From NCBI GenBank assembly GCA_945874225.1, contig CAMCFT010000015.1, positions 25,988-89,987 of the forward strand: DNA of 64,000 nt, written 5' to 3'. Made by a program: the position numbers and the translations under genes. Source of the DNA: Flavobacterium psychrophilum. Its GTDB lineage: Bacteria; Bacteroidota; Bacteroidia; Flavobacteriales; Flavobacteriaceae. A model generated the notes under the pieces. It had not been told where the DNA came from and did no database searches. It saw nothing but the letters and a program-made list of their open reading frames with translations. This document shows positions 54,973 through 63,857 of the stretch, piece by piece; within the stretch, counting starts at the first letter, position 1, and each line of letters starts with the position of its first letter.

Positions 54973-56208
54973 ATGAAAAACAAAATTTGGATTATATTAT
55001 TTTTCACGGGGCAATCCCTTTACTTGTTTTCTCAAAGTGTTGCAACGTCTCCTTACTCGGTCTATGGATTGGGAAGCTTGTATGAATCCGACTTTGGATC
55101 CATACCTTCCATTGGTTCATCAGGAATTGCCTTGCCTTCAGCATCGTTTATAAACAATAAAAACCCAGCTTCATTGGCATACATTGGCAAAAAAAGTTTC
55201 TTTTTTGATATTGGATTGAAAGGAATGCAAACTTCCTACAGCAGTCAAACATCAACCGAAAAAAGAAATAATTTCCAGTTTTCGCACATTGCGATTGGCT
55301 TTCCCATAAATTCAAAGTCAGGCGTGAGCGTATCATTAAAACCTTATTCAAGCGCCACTTATTTAATTTCGAATTATGAAATACCCATTAGCAACAGCAA
55401 TGAATCTTATTATTTAGATGCTGCCAGTAATGGTGGAGTCAATAGTTTTGACCTTTCTTATGGATATAAAGTTCAAAAAAAAATCACGTTAGGGCTTACA
55501 ACCTCTTTTTATTTTGGCACCATCAATGACACCAAAGATTTTACAATAGCAAATTCCATAACCAACATCAATAAAAAGAGTTTCTACAACGGAGTGCGAT
55601 TTACACTCGGGAATCAAATCAAGATTGATTCAACATTCAACATCGGGTTAACGCTAAAATCACCAACTAAATTATCCGCATCAAAAACACAATCTGTAAG
55701 CACCGAAAACCTAACAGGAACCCAATACGTTGAAACTGCCGTTGATTCTGATGTTACGGATTATTATTTGCCCCTTGAATTTGGTGTAGGATTTAGCAAA
55801 GCCTTCAAAAAAAATATCAGCCTAACTTTTGATTACGAAAAAAGCCTTTGGAAAGGTGCAAATCAAACCAATATCTATGGCGAATTTAAAAATCAGGACA
55901 AATTTGCATTAGGATTGTCTTATTTCAAAAAAGAGTACAGCATTTATTTTTCTGATCGAATCCATTATTTCATGGGTATTAATTATGACACGGGATTTCT
56001 TTCCATAAACAACAAAAACATAAACAATTTGGCCTTCAGCCTAGGTGTTGGAATACCTGTTGACAAGACCAAATCCTTGTTAAACATAACCTACTCTTAT
56101 GGTCAAAAAGGGAGTATTGGCAACGATTTGATAAAAGAAAACTATCACAAAATTGGTGTTAATTTAAGCTTAGAAGCAATCTGGTTTGTAAAACGCAAAT
56201 ACGATTAA
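54973..56208 (+). CDS. Outer membrane protein of unknown function
   Basis: 411 residues. The signal peptide MKNKIWIILFFTGQSLYLFSQ is followed by ATSPYSVYGLGSLYESDFG, a start seen in FadL-like and related flavobacterial barrels. The rest is a long run of amphipathic strands (KSGVSVSLKPYSSATY, KITLGLTTSFYFGT, NIGLTLKSPTKLSASKT) ending in a final strand LSLEAIWFVK. It is translationally tied to the DUF4270-like gene upstream. A transport or lipoprotein-anchoring role is possible; nothing is proven. Confidence 0.8.
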   Translation: MKNKIWIILFFTGQSLYLFSQSVATSPYSVYGLGSLYESDFGSIPSIGSSGIALPSASFINNKNPASLAYIGKKSFFFDIGLKGMQTSYSSQTSTEKRNNFQFSHIAIGFPINSKSGVSVSLKPYSSATYLISNYEIPISNSNESYYLDAASNGGVNSFDLSYGYKVQKKITLGLTTSFYFGTINDTKDFTIANSITNINKKSFYNGVRFTLGNQIKIDSTFNIGLTLKSPTKLSASKTQSVSTENLTGTQYVETAVDSDVTDYYLPLEFGVGFSKAFKKNISLTFDYEKSLWKGANQTNIYGEFKNQDKFALGLSYFKKEYSIYFSDRIHYFMGINYDTGFLSINNKNINNLAFSLGVGIPVDKTKSLLNITYSYGQKGSIGNDLIKENYHKIGVNLSLEAIWFVKRKYD

Positions 56209-56238
56209 ATATCAAAAATATTCTAAAAAAGAAATAAA

Positions 56239-56916
56239 ATGGTAGCTAAATTTGAATACAAAAACAAAACATTCTGCACTAGTGCCGGAACATTTAATTG
56301 GGATGAAGGATCAGGCATAAACCTTAATAAAGGTGAAATTTTATTGATTACCGGGAAATCTGGATATTCAAAGAATACATTGCTCAACTTGATGGGATGT
56401 CTAATCAATCCGAATGAAGGAATTCTTGAAATCAACGGAAAAAACATAAATTTATCCTGCTATGAAGAAATGGTTTTAATCAAATCTCAAACAATTGGTT
56501 TAGTTTTTCACCAACACAATTTATTGGAGACAATGAATACCGAAGAAAACGTGGCATTTCCGTTAAGAGTTCAAAAATTAAAACCGGATGAAATAAGACA
56601 TAGAACCACCGAAGCTCTAAAATTTGTCAATATGTATGAACACCGGAAAAAGATGCCGAAGCAGCTTTCGAAATTTGAAAAACAGAAAATATTAATTTCT
56701 AGGGCTTTGGTCATCAATCCAAAAATTATTGTATGCAACAAACCAACCGCTTTTTTGGACAGACAAAGCGGTGTGTTCATTATGCAAAAACTGAAAGAAT
56801 TGGCAAAACAAGGCAAAGCAATTGTTATTTTAAATCATGATTATCGGTTTAATGAATATGCAGATCGCTCTGTTGAAGTGGAAAATGGTTTCGTAAATGA
56901 ACTTTCTTTAGTATAA
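56239..56916 (+). CDS. ABC-type ATPase with degenerate catalytic motifs (pseudo-ATPase)
   Basis: 225 residues with the fold and spacing of the LolD/MacB/FtsE ATPases. The active-site elements have changed: Walker A reads GKSGYSKNT (39-47), lacking the Gly before Lys and the Ser after it; the Q-loop Gln is His91; the signature is LSKFE instead of LSGGQ (143-147); and Walker B ends CNKPT, with Asp to Asn167 and catalytic Glu to Lys168. The H-loop His200 stays. It lies 30 bp after the outer-membrane protein gene, ahead of a terminator, with no permease. It should not hydrolyse ATP normally. Confidence 0.85.
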   Translation: MVAKFEYKNKTFCTSAGTFNWDEGSGINLNKGEILLITGKSGYSKNTLLNLMGCLINPNEGILEINGKNINLSCYEEMVLIKSQTIGLVFHQHNLLETMNTEENVAFPLRVQKLKPDEIRHRTTEALKFVNMYEHRKKMPKQLSKFEKQKILISRALVINPKIIVCNKPTAFLDRQSGVFIMQKLKELAKQGKAIVILNHDYRFNEYADRSVEVENGFVNELSLV

Positions 56917-56921
56917 TAATA

Positions 56922-56968
56922 ATAAAAGAGGCTATTCAAAAATATTTTTTGGATAGCCTCTCTTTTTT
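56922..56968 (+). terminator. Terminator of the DUF4270-side operon
   Basis: AAAAGAGGCTAT...ATAGCCTCTCTTTTTT: the stem continues through an A/T-rich inner part, and a T-run follows. Confidence 0.88.
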
Positions 56969-56974
56969 GATCTA

Positions 56975-57009
56975 TAAAAAAAGGACTCGTTTTCACGAAT
57001 CCTTTTTTT
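56975..57009 (-). terminator. Terminator of the small membrane protein gene at 57 kb
   Basis: AAAAAAGGACTCG(TTTTCA)CGAATCCTTTTTTT with one mismatch; it serves the minus-strand gene ending at 57024. Confidence 0.8.
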
Positions 57010-57023
57010 ATTTGACAATCAAT

Positions 57024-57194
57024 CTAAACTGATTGTTCTGCTTTCTTTTTTGCTTTTCTTTCTTTATAAGCTTCCCAAGTTGCTCCGCCAACCCAATAGG
57101 ATACGAAACCAACTAAGAAAAACATTAACCAAAACCCTATTGTAAGGACGGTTAAGAAAAGTAAAAAACCTAAATACTGTGTAAAATCAAACAT
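57024..57194 (-). CDS. Small membrane protein with basic tail
   Basis: 56 residues from the chosen start MFDFTQYLGFLLFL. One long or two short hydrophobic segments (about 8-37, with GFWLMFFLVGFVSYWVGG), then a Lys-rich tail (YKERKAKKKAEQSV). The longest frame begins 10 codons earlier, but that ATG lies inside the promoter -7 box TACATTTG, so it cannot be used. No known motif. It has its own perfect promoter and terminator, which supports a real single-gene unit. Confidence 0.75.
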   Translation of the reverse strand: MFDFTQYLGFLLFLTVLTIGFWLMFFLVGFVSYWVGGATWEAYKERKAKKKAEQSV

Positions 57195-57221
57195 TTTTTC
57201 CGGAATTTTTGAATGTAGCCA

Positions 57222-57252
57222 CAAATGTAGGTGTAATATTTTTTCTTACCAA
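57222..57252 (-). promoter_or_regulatory. Promoter of the small membrane protein gene
   Basis: TTG (complement of 57250-57252), 20-bp spacer and TACATTTG (57222-57229): exact consensus. It decides the start of the gene at 57194. Confidence 0.65.
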
Positions 57253-57292
57253 TAAATAGTTGATAATATTTTTTTAAAAGCGCAGTAATCCG

Positions 57293-57300
57293 TAAATTTG
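57293..57300 (+). promoter_or_regulatory. -7 promoter box of fumC
   Basis: TAAATTTG matches TAnnTTTG; the -33 part is unclear. If used, the fumC leader of about 135 nt would contain the whole family B repeat at 57313-57399. Confidence 0.35.
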
Positions 57301-57312
57301 GGCAACAATTTT

Positions 57313-57399
57313 TAGGAGCTTTTTCCAGCTTTCGCCTTTATCTTTTTATGGCTTTCATTCTTCAACCCATAAAAAGGATATCGGTTCTATCTGGGCTAG
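57313..57399. repeat. Family B repeat upstream of fumC
   Basis: TAGGAGC...CCAGCTTTCGCC and GGATATCGG...GGGCTAGG arms enclose a CCATAAAAAG-type stem (TTTTTATGG...CCCATAAAAA). This is the third member of the family in the window and again has a different interior. Confidence 0.65.
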
Positions 57400-57441
57400 G
57401 CATTGAATTACCAAACAACAAATCAACAAATAAACAACAAA

Positions 57442-58839
57442 ATGAAATACAGAATAGAAAAAGACACGATGGGTGAAGTGCAGGTACCTGCTGATAAATA
57501 TTGGGGCGCACAAACAGAACGTTCCAGAAACAACTTCAAAATTGGTCCATCCGCTTCAATGCCAAAAGAAATCATTGAAGGTTTTGCCTTCTTGAAAAAA
57601 GCAGCAGCTTATGCCAATTGTGATTTAGGAGTTCTTCCAATCGAAAAACGGGATGCCATTGCAGCCGTTTGCGACGAAATCTTGGCCGGAAAGCTTGCAG
57701 ATGAATTTCCGCTCGTGATTTGGCAAACAGGTTCAGGAACGCAAAGTAATATGAACGTGAATGAAGTCGTTGCTAATCGTGCTCAAGTATTAAAAGGATT
57801 TGCCATAGGCGAAGGCGAACAATTCATCAAAGCCAATGATGATGTAAACAAATCACAATCTTCAAACGATACTTTCCCTACAGGAATGCACATTGCAGCT
57901 TACAAAGCGGTTGTGGAAACCACAATTCCAGGTGTCGAAAAATTAAGAGATACACTTCAGGCAAAAGCAGCCGAATTCAATACGGTAGTAAAAATTGGTC
58001 GTACGCATTTAATGGATGCAACCCCATTGACATTAGGACAAGAAATTTCAGGATATGCAGCCCAATTAAGTTATGGATTGAAAGCTGTAAAAAATACCTT
58101 GGCACACTTATCAGAAGTGGCTTTGGGTGGAACAGCTGTTGGAACTGGCTTGAACACACCTGCAGGTTACGATGTAAAAGTAGCCGAATATATTGCCAAA
58201 TTCACCGGACATCCTTTTGTAACTGCACCCAACAAATTTGAAGCTTTAGCGGCTCACGATGCTATTGTAGAAACTCACGGCGCTTTAAAACAATTGGCTG
58301 TATCACTGAATAAAATTGCAAATGATGTTCGAATGTTGGCTTCTGGACCACGTTCAGGGATTGGCGAAATCATTATTCCGGAAAACGAACCAGGTTCATC
58401 AATTATGCCGGGAAAAGTAAATCCAACACAATGTGAAGCTTTGACAATGGTATGCGCTCAAGTAATGGGGAATGACGTGGCAATATCAGTTGGAGGAATG
58501 CAAGGTCATTATGAATTGAACGTTTTCAAACCTTTGATGGCTGCTAACTTCCTGCAATCTGCACGATTGTTAGGGGAAGCCTGCTTGTCTTTTGACGAAC
58601 ATTGTGCCAGCGGAATCGAACCAAATTACAAACGTATCGAAGAATTGGTAAACAATTCCCTGATGCTTGTTACAGCTTTAAATACTAAAATTGGTTATTA
58701 CAAATCAGCTGAAATCGCTCAAACAGCACACAAAAATGGAACGACTTTGAAAGAAGAATCCGTTCGCTTGGGTTATGTAACTGCCGAAGATTTTGATGCT
58801 TGGGTAAAACCTGAGGATATGGTGGGAAGCTTGAAATAG
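57442..58839 (+). CDS. fumC: Fumarate hydratase class II
   Basis: 465 residues from the chosen start [16 protein letters not shown]; the frame extends 13 codons further, but those Asn/Gln-rich codons do not fit the family. Iron-free fumarase of the TCA cycle; tetramer in the cytoplasm. The superfamily signature [11 protein letters not shown] is near 318-328 with catalytic Ser319, and [14 protein letters not shown] and [16 protein letters not shown] give the other active-site regions. Full length, with a terminator after it. Confidence 0.95.
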   Translation: MKYRIEKDTMGEVQVPADKYWGAQTERSRNNFKIGPSASMPKEIIEGFAFLKKAAAYANCDLGVLPIEKRDAIAAVCDEILAGKLADEFPLVIWQTGSGTQSNMNVNEVVANRAQVLKGFAIGEGEQFIKANDDVNKSQSSNDTFPTGMHIAAYKAVVETTIPGVEKLRDTLQAKAAEFNTVVKIGRTHLMDATPLTLGQEISGYAAQLSYGLKAVKNTLAHLSEVALGGTAVGTGLNTPAGYDVKVAEYIAKFTGHPFVTAPNKFEALAAHDAIVETHGALKQLAVSLNKIANDVRMLASGPRSGIGEIIIPENEPGSSIMPGKVNPTQCEALTMVCAQVMGNDVAISVGGMQGHYELNVFKPLMAANFLQSARLLGEACLSFDEHCASGIEPNYKRIEELVNNSLMLVTALNTKIGYYKSAEIAQTAHKNGTTLKEESVRLGYVTAEDFDAWVKPEDMVGSLK

Positions 58840-58858
58840 TTATAAGTTAAAATAAGTT

Positions 58859-58890
58859 AAAACCTGCAATTTGAAGTTGCAGGTTTTTTT
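58859..58890. terminator. Terminator between fumC and ackA
   Basis: AAAACCTGCAA(TTTGAAG)TTGCAGGTTTTTTT; usable by both convergent genes. Confidence 0.88.
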
Positions 58891-58901
58891 ATGCTAATTT
58901 C

Positions 58902-60086
58902 TTAACTAGAAAGCAATCCATAAACCTGATTGGCAATTTCGATTTCTTCGTTGGTAGGAACAATCAATATTTTAGTTTTCGATTGAGGACTATTGATTTC
59001 TCTGATTTCTTTAGAACGTATATCATTTTTAGATTCATCAAGTTCAATTCCAAAATACTCCATATCAGTACAAACCAACTTTCGCATATAAGATGAATTT
59101 TCTCCAATTCCAGCAGTGAAAATAATTGCATCCAAACCGTTTAAAGCTGCTGTGTAAGAACCTATATATTTCTTAATTCGGTAGGCGTTCATTGCCAAAG
59201 CCATTTGACAATCTTTGTTCCCTTGTCCGGCCTGAGATTCAATATCTCTCAAATCACTAAAACCGGTAAGTCCAAGCATTCCACTTTGTTTTTGCAACAT
59301 TGTGTTGACATCGGCAAGGGAATATCCTAATGAATTGACCATATAAAAGATCACGGATTGATCGACATCGCCGCTACGAGTTCCCATTATCAAGCCATTC
59401 ATTGGTCCGAAACCAAGCGTGTGATCAATACTTTTTCCGTCTTTTATGGCAGTCATACTGCAACCATTACCTAAATGTATGGTGATGATTTTGGAACTAT
59501 TTTGCAAAAACTTAATCGCTTTTTCCGAAACATATTTGTGGCTAGTTCCGTGAAAACCGTAAACTCGAATTTTATTTTCGGTCAAAAGAAAATTAGGCAA
59601 GGCATATTTATAAGCCACAACTGGCATTGTTTGGTGAAACGCCGTGTCAAAAACAGCCACTTGTTTAGCAGTATCAAAAATTTCCTCCGCAACAGTTATT
59701 CCTTCAAAATTAGCAGGATTGTGCAATGGTGCCAATTCAAAAAGTTGTTTTATTTTATCTTTTACTTTTTTATTAATGATGGTTGTGTCAGAAAAACTGG
59801 CACCACCATGCACCACACGATGACCCACAGCATCAATTTCCTGAGTGCTTTTTATCACGCCTACTTTTTCATCCATCAATAAACGAGCGATTTTTTCCAA
59901 ACCTGTTTTATGATTGGGAATTGGCATGGATTCCTCAATTTTATTTTTATGGGTTTCATAACTTAAATTTGAAGTCTCTAACCCTATTCTGTCAATCATC
60001 CCAGAGCAAATAACTTCGCAAGAAGGCATATCAATTAATTGGTATTTTATGGAAGAACTTCCTGAGTTTATTATTACTATTTTCAT
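58902..60086 (-). CDS. ackA: Acetate kinase
   Basis: 394 residues; interconverts acetyl phosphate and acetate with ATP formation. ASKHA-fold motifs are clear: VIINSGSSSIKYQL at the N-terminus, GHRVVHGG near 87-94, FDTAFHQTMP, HLGNGCSMTAI (phosphate-2) and GENSSYMR (adenosine region). It follows pta by 197 bp in the same direction, with two palindromic repeats between them, so the two may be one transcript or be separately tuned. Confidence 0.95.
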   Translation of the reverse strand: MKIVIINSGSSSIKYQLIDMPSCEVICSGMIDRIGLETSNLSYETHKNKIEESMPIPNHKTGLEKIARLLMDEKVGVIKSTQEIDAVGHRVVHGGASFSDTTIINKKVKDKIKQLFELAPLHNPANFEGITVAEEIFDTAKQVAVFDTAFHQTMPVVAYKYALPNFLLTENKIRVYGFHGTSHKYVSEKAIKFLQNSSKIITIHLGNGCSMTAIKDGKSIDHTLGFGPMNGLIMGTRSGDVDQSVIFYMVNSLGYSLADVNTMLQKQSGMLGLTGFSDLRDIESQAGQGNKDCQMALAMNAYRIKKYIGSYTAALNGLDAIIFTAGIGENSSYMRKLVCTDMEYFGIELDESKNDIRSKEIREINSPQSKTKILIVPTNEEIEIANQVYGLLSS

Positions 60087-60111
60087 TTAAATTTTTTTTT
60101 CCTCTCCCCGG

Positions 60112-60130
60112 CCCTCTCCGAAGGAGAGGG
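60112..60130. repeat. GC-rich hairpin between ackA and pta
   Basis: CCCTCTCC(GAA)GGAGAGGG, 8-bp perfect stem with a 3-base loop: the intergenic counterpart of the in-frame palindromes in recG and the UvrD gene. Confidence 0.8.
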
Positions 60131-60170
60131 AGACGTAGGTAGATATGTTTTGTAAATATTTATTATTTAG

Positions 60171-60245
60171 TACGCAGACGATACGAATTTGCTTCTCTCG
60201 ACTGCGCTCGAGATGACAAAAAACACAGATTAAAACGGATTTTTA
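60171..60245. repeat. Family A repeat between ackA and pta, TCTCGA...TCGAGA hairpin
   Basis: ACGCAGACGATACGAATTTG, stem TCTCGA(CTGCGC)TCGAGA, then AACACAGATTAAAACGGAT. It is the same module as at 21112-21187, in the opposite orientation relative to the window. Confidence 0.8.
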
Positions 60246-60283
60246 ATTTTTCAATCTGAAATCTAAAATCTAAAATCCTAAAT

Positions 60284-62377
60284 CTAAAGTCCCTGTGCTT
60301 GAATGGCTGTAATTACAACCGTATTTATAATATCGTCAACGGTACAGCCACGACTTAAATCGTTAACGGGTTTGTTTAATCCTTGCAACATTGGACCAAT
60401 TGCCAATGCACCTGTTTCTCTTTGAACTGCTTTGTAGGTGTTATTTCCTGTGTTCAAATCAGGGAAAATCAAAACGCTGGCGTGTCCTGCCACTTCTGAA
60501 TTGGGCATTTTGCTTTGTCCTACTTCTAAATCTACGGCAGCATCATATTGAATTGGACCTTCAATTTTTAAATCGGGGCGTTTTTTCCTTACAATTTCCG
60601 TTGCAGCTCTGACTTTATCAACCTCATCGCCTTTTCCTGATGAACCGGAAGAATAGGAAAGCATGGCGATTTTTGGTTCAATACCAAAAGCCAAACTTGA
60701 ATCTGCAGACGAAATAGCGATTTCTGCTAATTGTTCTGCTGTTGGATTTGGATTAATGGCACAATCTCCAAAAATAGAAACGCGATCTTCCAGACACATA
60801 AAAAATATGGAGGAAACTACAGAGGAATTAGGTTTCGTTTTAATGAATTGCAAAGCGGGTAAAATAGTATGCTGAGTGGTGTGCGCCGCACCGGAAACCA
60901 TACCGTCAGCATCACCTTTATAAACCATCATAGTGCCAAAATAAGATCCGTCTTCCATCAAATCTTTGGCAATTTCCAAAGTCATTTTCTTTTCTTTTCG
61001 CAACTCATAATAGGTATTCACATAATCATCATAATTTTTTGATTTTATTGGATTAATGATGTGAACTTTGGAAAAATCGAAAGAAATACCTAACTCTGCA
61101 ACTTTGTTCTCGATTTGTTTTTTGTTGCCAATAATAGAAATATCGACAACATCCATTGCTAATAATCTTGACGCAGCAATAATAATCCTATCGTCGTTTC
61201 CTTCAGGTAAAACAATATGTTTACGATGTTTTTTGGCTCTTTTCACCAAGTTATACTGAAACATTTTTGGAGTCATTCCTTCTGCTTCAAACTTGATAAA
61301 TTTTTCGGTCAAATTATCTAAATCAACGTATTTTTCGAAAGTGTGAATAGACGTTTGAATCTTTTGGGTGTTATTGGCATAAATTTTAGGTTTTATATCC
61401 CCAATTTTATTCGAAATCACATAAGTGCCTTCTTCTACTGCAATAATGGGAACAACCGATGAAAGTCCTTCAATTAATTTTAGAATAGAATCTTCTGGAA
61501 TAATATTACCAGTCAAAACGATTCCGGAAATATTCGGATAGTTTATGGATTCATTGGCTTGTAAAGCACCTAGAATAATATCAGCCCTATCACCTGGAGT
61601 TATCACCAGTCCATCTTCATTCAAATGCAATAAATAGTTTCTTAATTGCATTGCTCCCACGCTGAAACTTGATATCTGATTGTTCAAATGCGCCTCTCCA
61701 AACAAGACTTTAGCATTTAATTCATTTACAATTTCCTGAATTGTTGGGTTGTTTAAACTCGAAATGATAGGAATCGAATTAACTAATACATCATCTGGTA
61801 AGCTTTTCTTCAATCCTGAAGTAACTAATTTAATGTTTTCGGGCTGTACTTTATTGGCAATTACGGCTAAGACTTCAACATCTTTTACCTTGAATGAATC
61901 ATAAGCAAGATAAAGGCTATCGACTAATTCTTCTAATGTTTTTCCAACTCCTGAGCCAACAATTATAGCTGGAATTCCCAAGTTTTTGGCAATAAGGACA
62001 TTCATATCCAATTCGATAACGGTTCCTTCTCCCGTAAAACTGGTTCCTTCGACTAATACAAAATCGAAACGTTCTTCCAGTCGTTTGTATTTTTCAATAA
62101 TCAAATCGAGTACTTCGCCCAGTTTCCCTTTGTTCTTCTTTTTGATTAATTTACTTTTCTTGATAGCATAAGCATCCTGAAAAGAAATGTCCAAACCAAA
62201 ATGGTTGATTACCGTTTCGATATGATTGTCAATTTTTCCGTCTTCAAAATCCTCTACTATGGGTCTAAAATAACCCACTTTGGCAGTTTTCCCAATAAGC
62301 GTGCTCATTAAACCCAGGGTAACAATCGACTTACCACTATATTCTTCGCTTGTCGCGATGTATATCGCTTTATTCAT
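60284..62377 (-). CDS. pta: Phosphate acetyltransferase (long form)
   Basis: 697 residues; converts acetyl-CoA and phosphate to acetyl phosphate. It has the long three-part layout: an N-terminal dethiobiotin-synthetase-like P-loop domain (about 1-220), a DRTGG domain (about 220-330), and the C-terminal PTA_PTB catalytic domain (from about 370; LPEGNDDRIIIAASRLL, DGMVSGAAHTTQHTILPALQ, MLSYSSGSSGKGDEVDKV). With ackA downstream it forms the acetate overflow and uptake route. Confidence 0.95.
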   Translation of the reverse strand: MNKAIYIATSEEYSGKSIVTLGLMSTLIGKTAKVGYFRPIVEDFEDGKIDNHIETVINHFGLDISFQDAYAIKKSKLIKKKNKGKLGEVLDLIIEKYKRLEERFDFVLVEGTSFTGEGTVIELDMNVLIAKNLGIPAIIVGSGVGKTLEELVDSLYLAYDSFKVKDVEVLAVIANKVQPENIKLVTSGLKKSLPDDVLVNSIPIISSLNNPTIQEIVNELNAKVLFGEAHLNNQISSFSVGAMQLRNYLLHLNEDGLVITPGDRADIILGALQANESINYPNISGIVLTGNIIPEDSILKLIEGLSSVVPIIAVEEGTYVISNKIGDIKPKIYANNTQKIQTSIHTFEKYVDLDNLTEKFIKFEAEGMTPKMFQYNLVKRAKKHRKHIVLPEGNDDRIIIAASRLLAMDVVDISIIGNKKQIENKVAELGISFDFSKVHIINPIKSKNYDDYVNTYYELRKEKKMTLEIAKDLMEDGSYFGTMMVYKGDADGMVSGAAHTTQHTILPALQFIKTKPNSSVVSSIFFMCLEDRVSIFGDCAINPNPTAEQLAEIAISSADSSLAFGIEPKIAMLSYSSGSSGKGDEVDKVRAATEIVRKKRPDLKIEGPIQYDAAVDLEVGQSKMPNSEVAGHASVLIFPDLNTGNNTYKAVQRETGALAIGPMLQGLNKPVNDLSRGCTVDDIINTVVITAIQAQGL

Positions 62378-62461
62378 TTTCGTAACTTTTTAAATTTATT
62401 ATTATTGAAATACTTTCTCAATTCCTACTGTACTTTTTTTTTATTACTACATTTTAAATAA

Positions 62462-63532
62462 TTAAAACCAACGCCGCCTTTTGAAATAATAAATCATTCC
62501 TAATACTATTAAAACCATAACGCTAATAATAGTATAATAACCGTGTTCGTATTCCAATTCAGGCATATATTTAAAATTCATTCCGTAAACTCCAACAATA
62601 AAAGTAAGAGGAATAAAAATGGCCGAAACAATGGTCAGGGTTTTCATAATCTCATTCATCTTGTGACTTTGTGCCGAAAAATAATAATTGGAAGCACTAT
62701 GAAGTGAACTCATATCGGATTCTATTTGTTCTAAAAGCTCCAAGCTTTTTTGATGCAATCTGGAAAAAAAACTAAAATTTTCATCTTCAATTACATTAAA
62801 AACATCATCATCTTTCATGCTTTTTATATCATATAAAGAATCTCTCAGCGGAATAATGGAACGCTTCAAGAAATTAAAATTATCTCTGTGTTTTTCAATT
62901 CTTTCCAAAATTATCGGATCAGTATTGTTTTTAGTTTGGTCAATCAATTCCTCAATTTTATCTTCTTCATTTTCAATGGTTATATAGAAATTTTCCATAA
63001 TGGCATCCAGGAGAATGTAGAGTAAATAATCTGCTTTTTTGGTTCTGACAATTCCCGAATGGGTACGAATACGCTCCCGAATATGAGTAAAAAAATCAGA
63101 ACGTTTTTCTTGGAAAGAAATCAAAATACCATCTTTTATCAAAAAACTGATTTGCTCAGCACGAATATTATAGGTATCTTCTGCTGGCAACAATGATTTT
63201 ATGTTAAAGAATAAAGTGTCGTGCTGTTCTTCAATTTTAGTTCTTCTTGTGGTATTCAAAATATCGGCAAGCATAAAGTTGTCAATTTTGAAATATTCTC
63301 CAACAGTTTTTAACAGATCAATATCATTCAAACCGTGAATATTGAGCCAGTTTGTTTTTTGAACATTAATACTTTTTTCTAAATCAGATACATTGAAATC
63401 CTCATATTCAGACAAATTCAAATCATCATAAACAAAAAGCTGCATTTCTGAATCTGTTTTTTTATGAATCCCGGTATATTCCAGATTATAAGGTTGTAGT
63501 TTTCTACCTTTCTTATATTTGATTTTTCTCAT
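62462..63532 (-). CDS. corA: Magnesium/cobalt transporter CorA
   Basis: 356 residues; pentameric Mg2+ channel of the inner membrane. A large N-terminal cytoplasmic domain is followed by the long stalk helix (about 230-300) and two membrane segments at the C-terminus. The selectivity signature GMN is present near residue 316 in VYGMNFKYMPEL, and the protein ends in the basic KRRRWF. It stands alone, with a -7-like TAATTTTG just upstream. Confidence 0.94.
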   Translation of the reverse strand: MRKIKYKKGRKLQPYNLEYTGIHKKTDSEMQLFVYDDLNLSEYEDFNVSDLEKSINVQKTNWLNIHGLNDIDLLKTVGEYFKIDNFMLADILNTTRRTKIEEQHDTLFFNIKSLLPAEDTYNIRAEQISFLIKDGILISFQEKRSDFFTHIRERIRTHSGIVRTKKADYLLYILLDAIMENFYITIENEEDKIEELIDQTKNNTDPIILERIEKHRDNFNFLKRSIIPLRDSLYDIKSMKDDDVFNVIEDENFSFFSRLHQKSLELLEQIESDMSSLHSASNYYFSAQSHKMNEIMKTLTIVSAIFIPLTFIVGVYGMNFKYMPELEYEHGYYTIISVMVLIVLGMIYYFKRRRWF

Positions 63533-63549
63533 CCAATTTATTTTACAAG

Positions 63550-63557
63550 CAAAATTA
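63550..63557 (-). promoter_or_regulatory. -7 promoter box of corA
   Basis: TAATTTTG on the minus strand; the -33 element is weak (TTC). The leader would be about 12 nt. Confidence 0.4.
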
Positions 63558-63675
63558 CGGAAATCTATTATAAAGAATACTCATTTATAGATTTTGATTT
63601 TTCTAAAAATGAAAAACATTTTTCACATATTTCTCCAAAGTGCGAAGTTATAGAGAAAGAAAAACTTCTTATATG

Positions 63676-63697
63676 AGAATAATCATTTGATTATTCT
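63676..63697. repeat. Short perfect palindrome upstream of corA
   Basis: AGAATAATCA-TT-TGATTATTCT: 10-bp arms. It could be an operator or a chance palindrome in AT-rich DNA. The rest of the 354-bp stretch from 63533 to the transposase end shows no gene. Confidence 0.5.
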
Positions 63698-63857
63698 AAA
63701 AAATATTGTTATAAATAGCTTAGATGGTTTTCAAAATTAATGTTTATAAATTCATCAAGTTAAAATCGTTAGTATTATAACGTTTTATAAAACAAACTCG
63801 ACAGACTTAAAAATTAGGTTGGGTTTAATATAAAAAAAAACCGAGCTATATATAGAC

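Noticed and set aside
59475..59882. 135-codon open frame antisense to ackA
   Set aside because: It is a shadow of ackA codon use; the translation is Phe/Ser/His-rich without motif.
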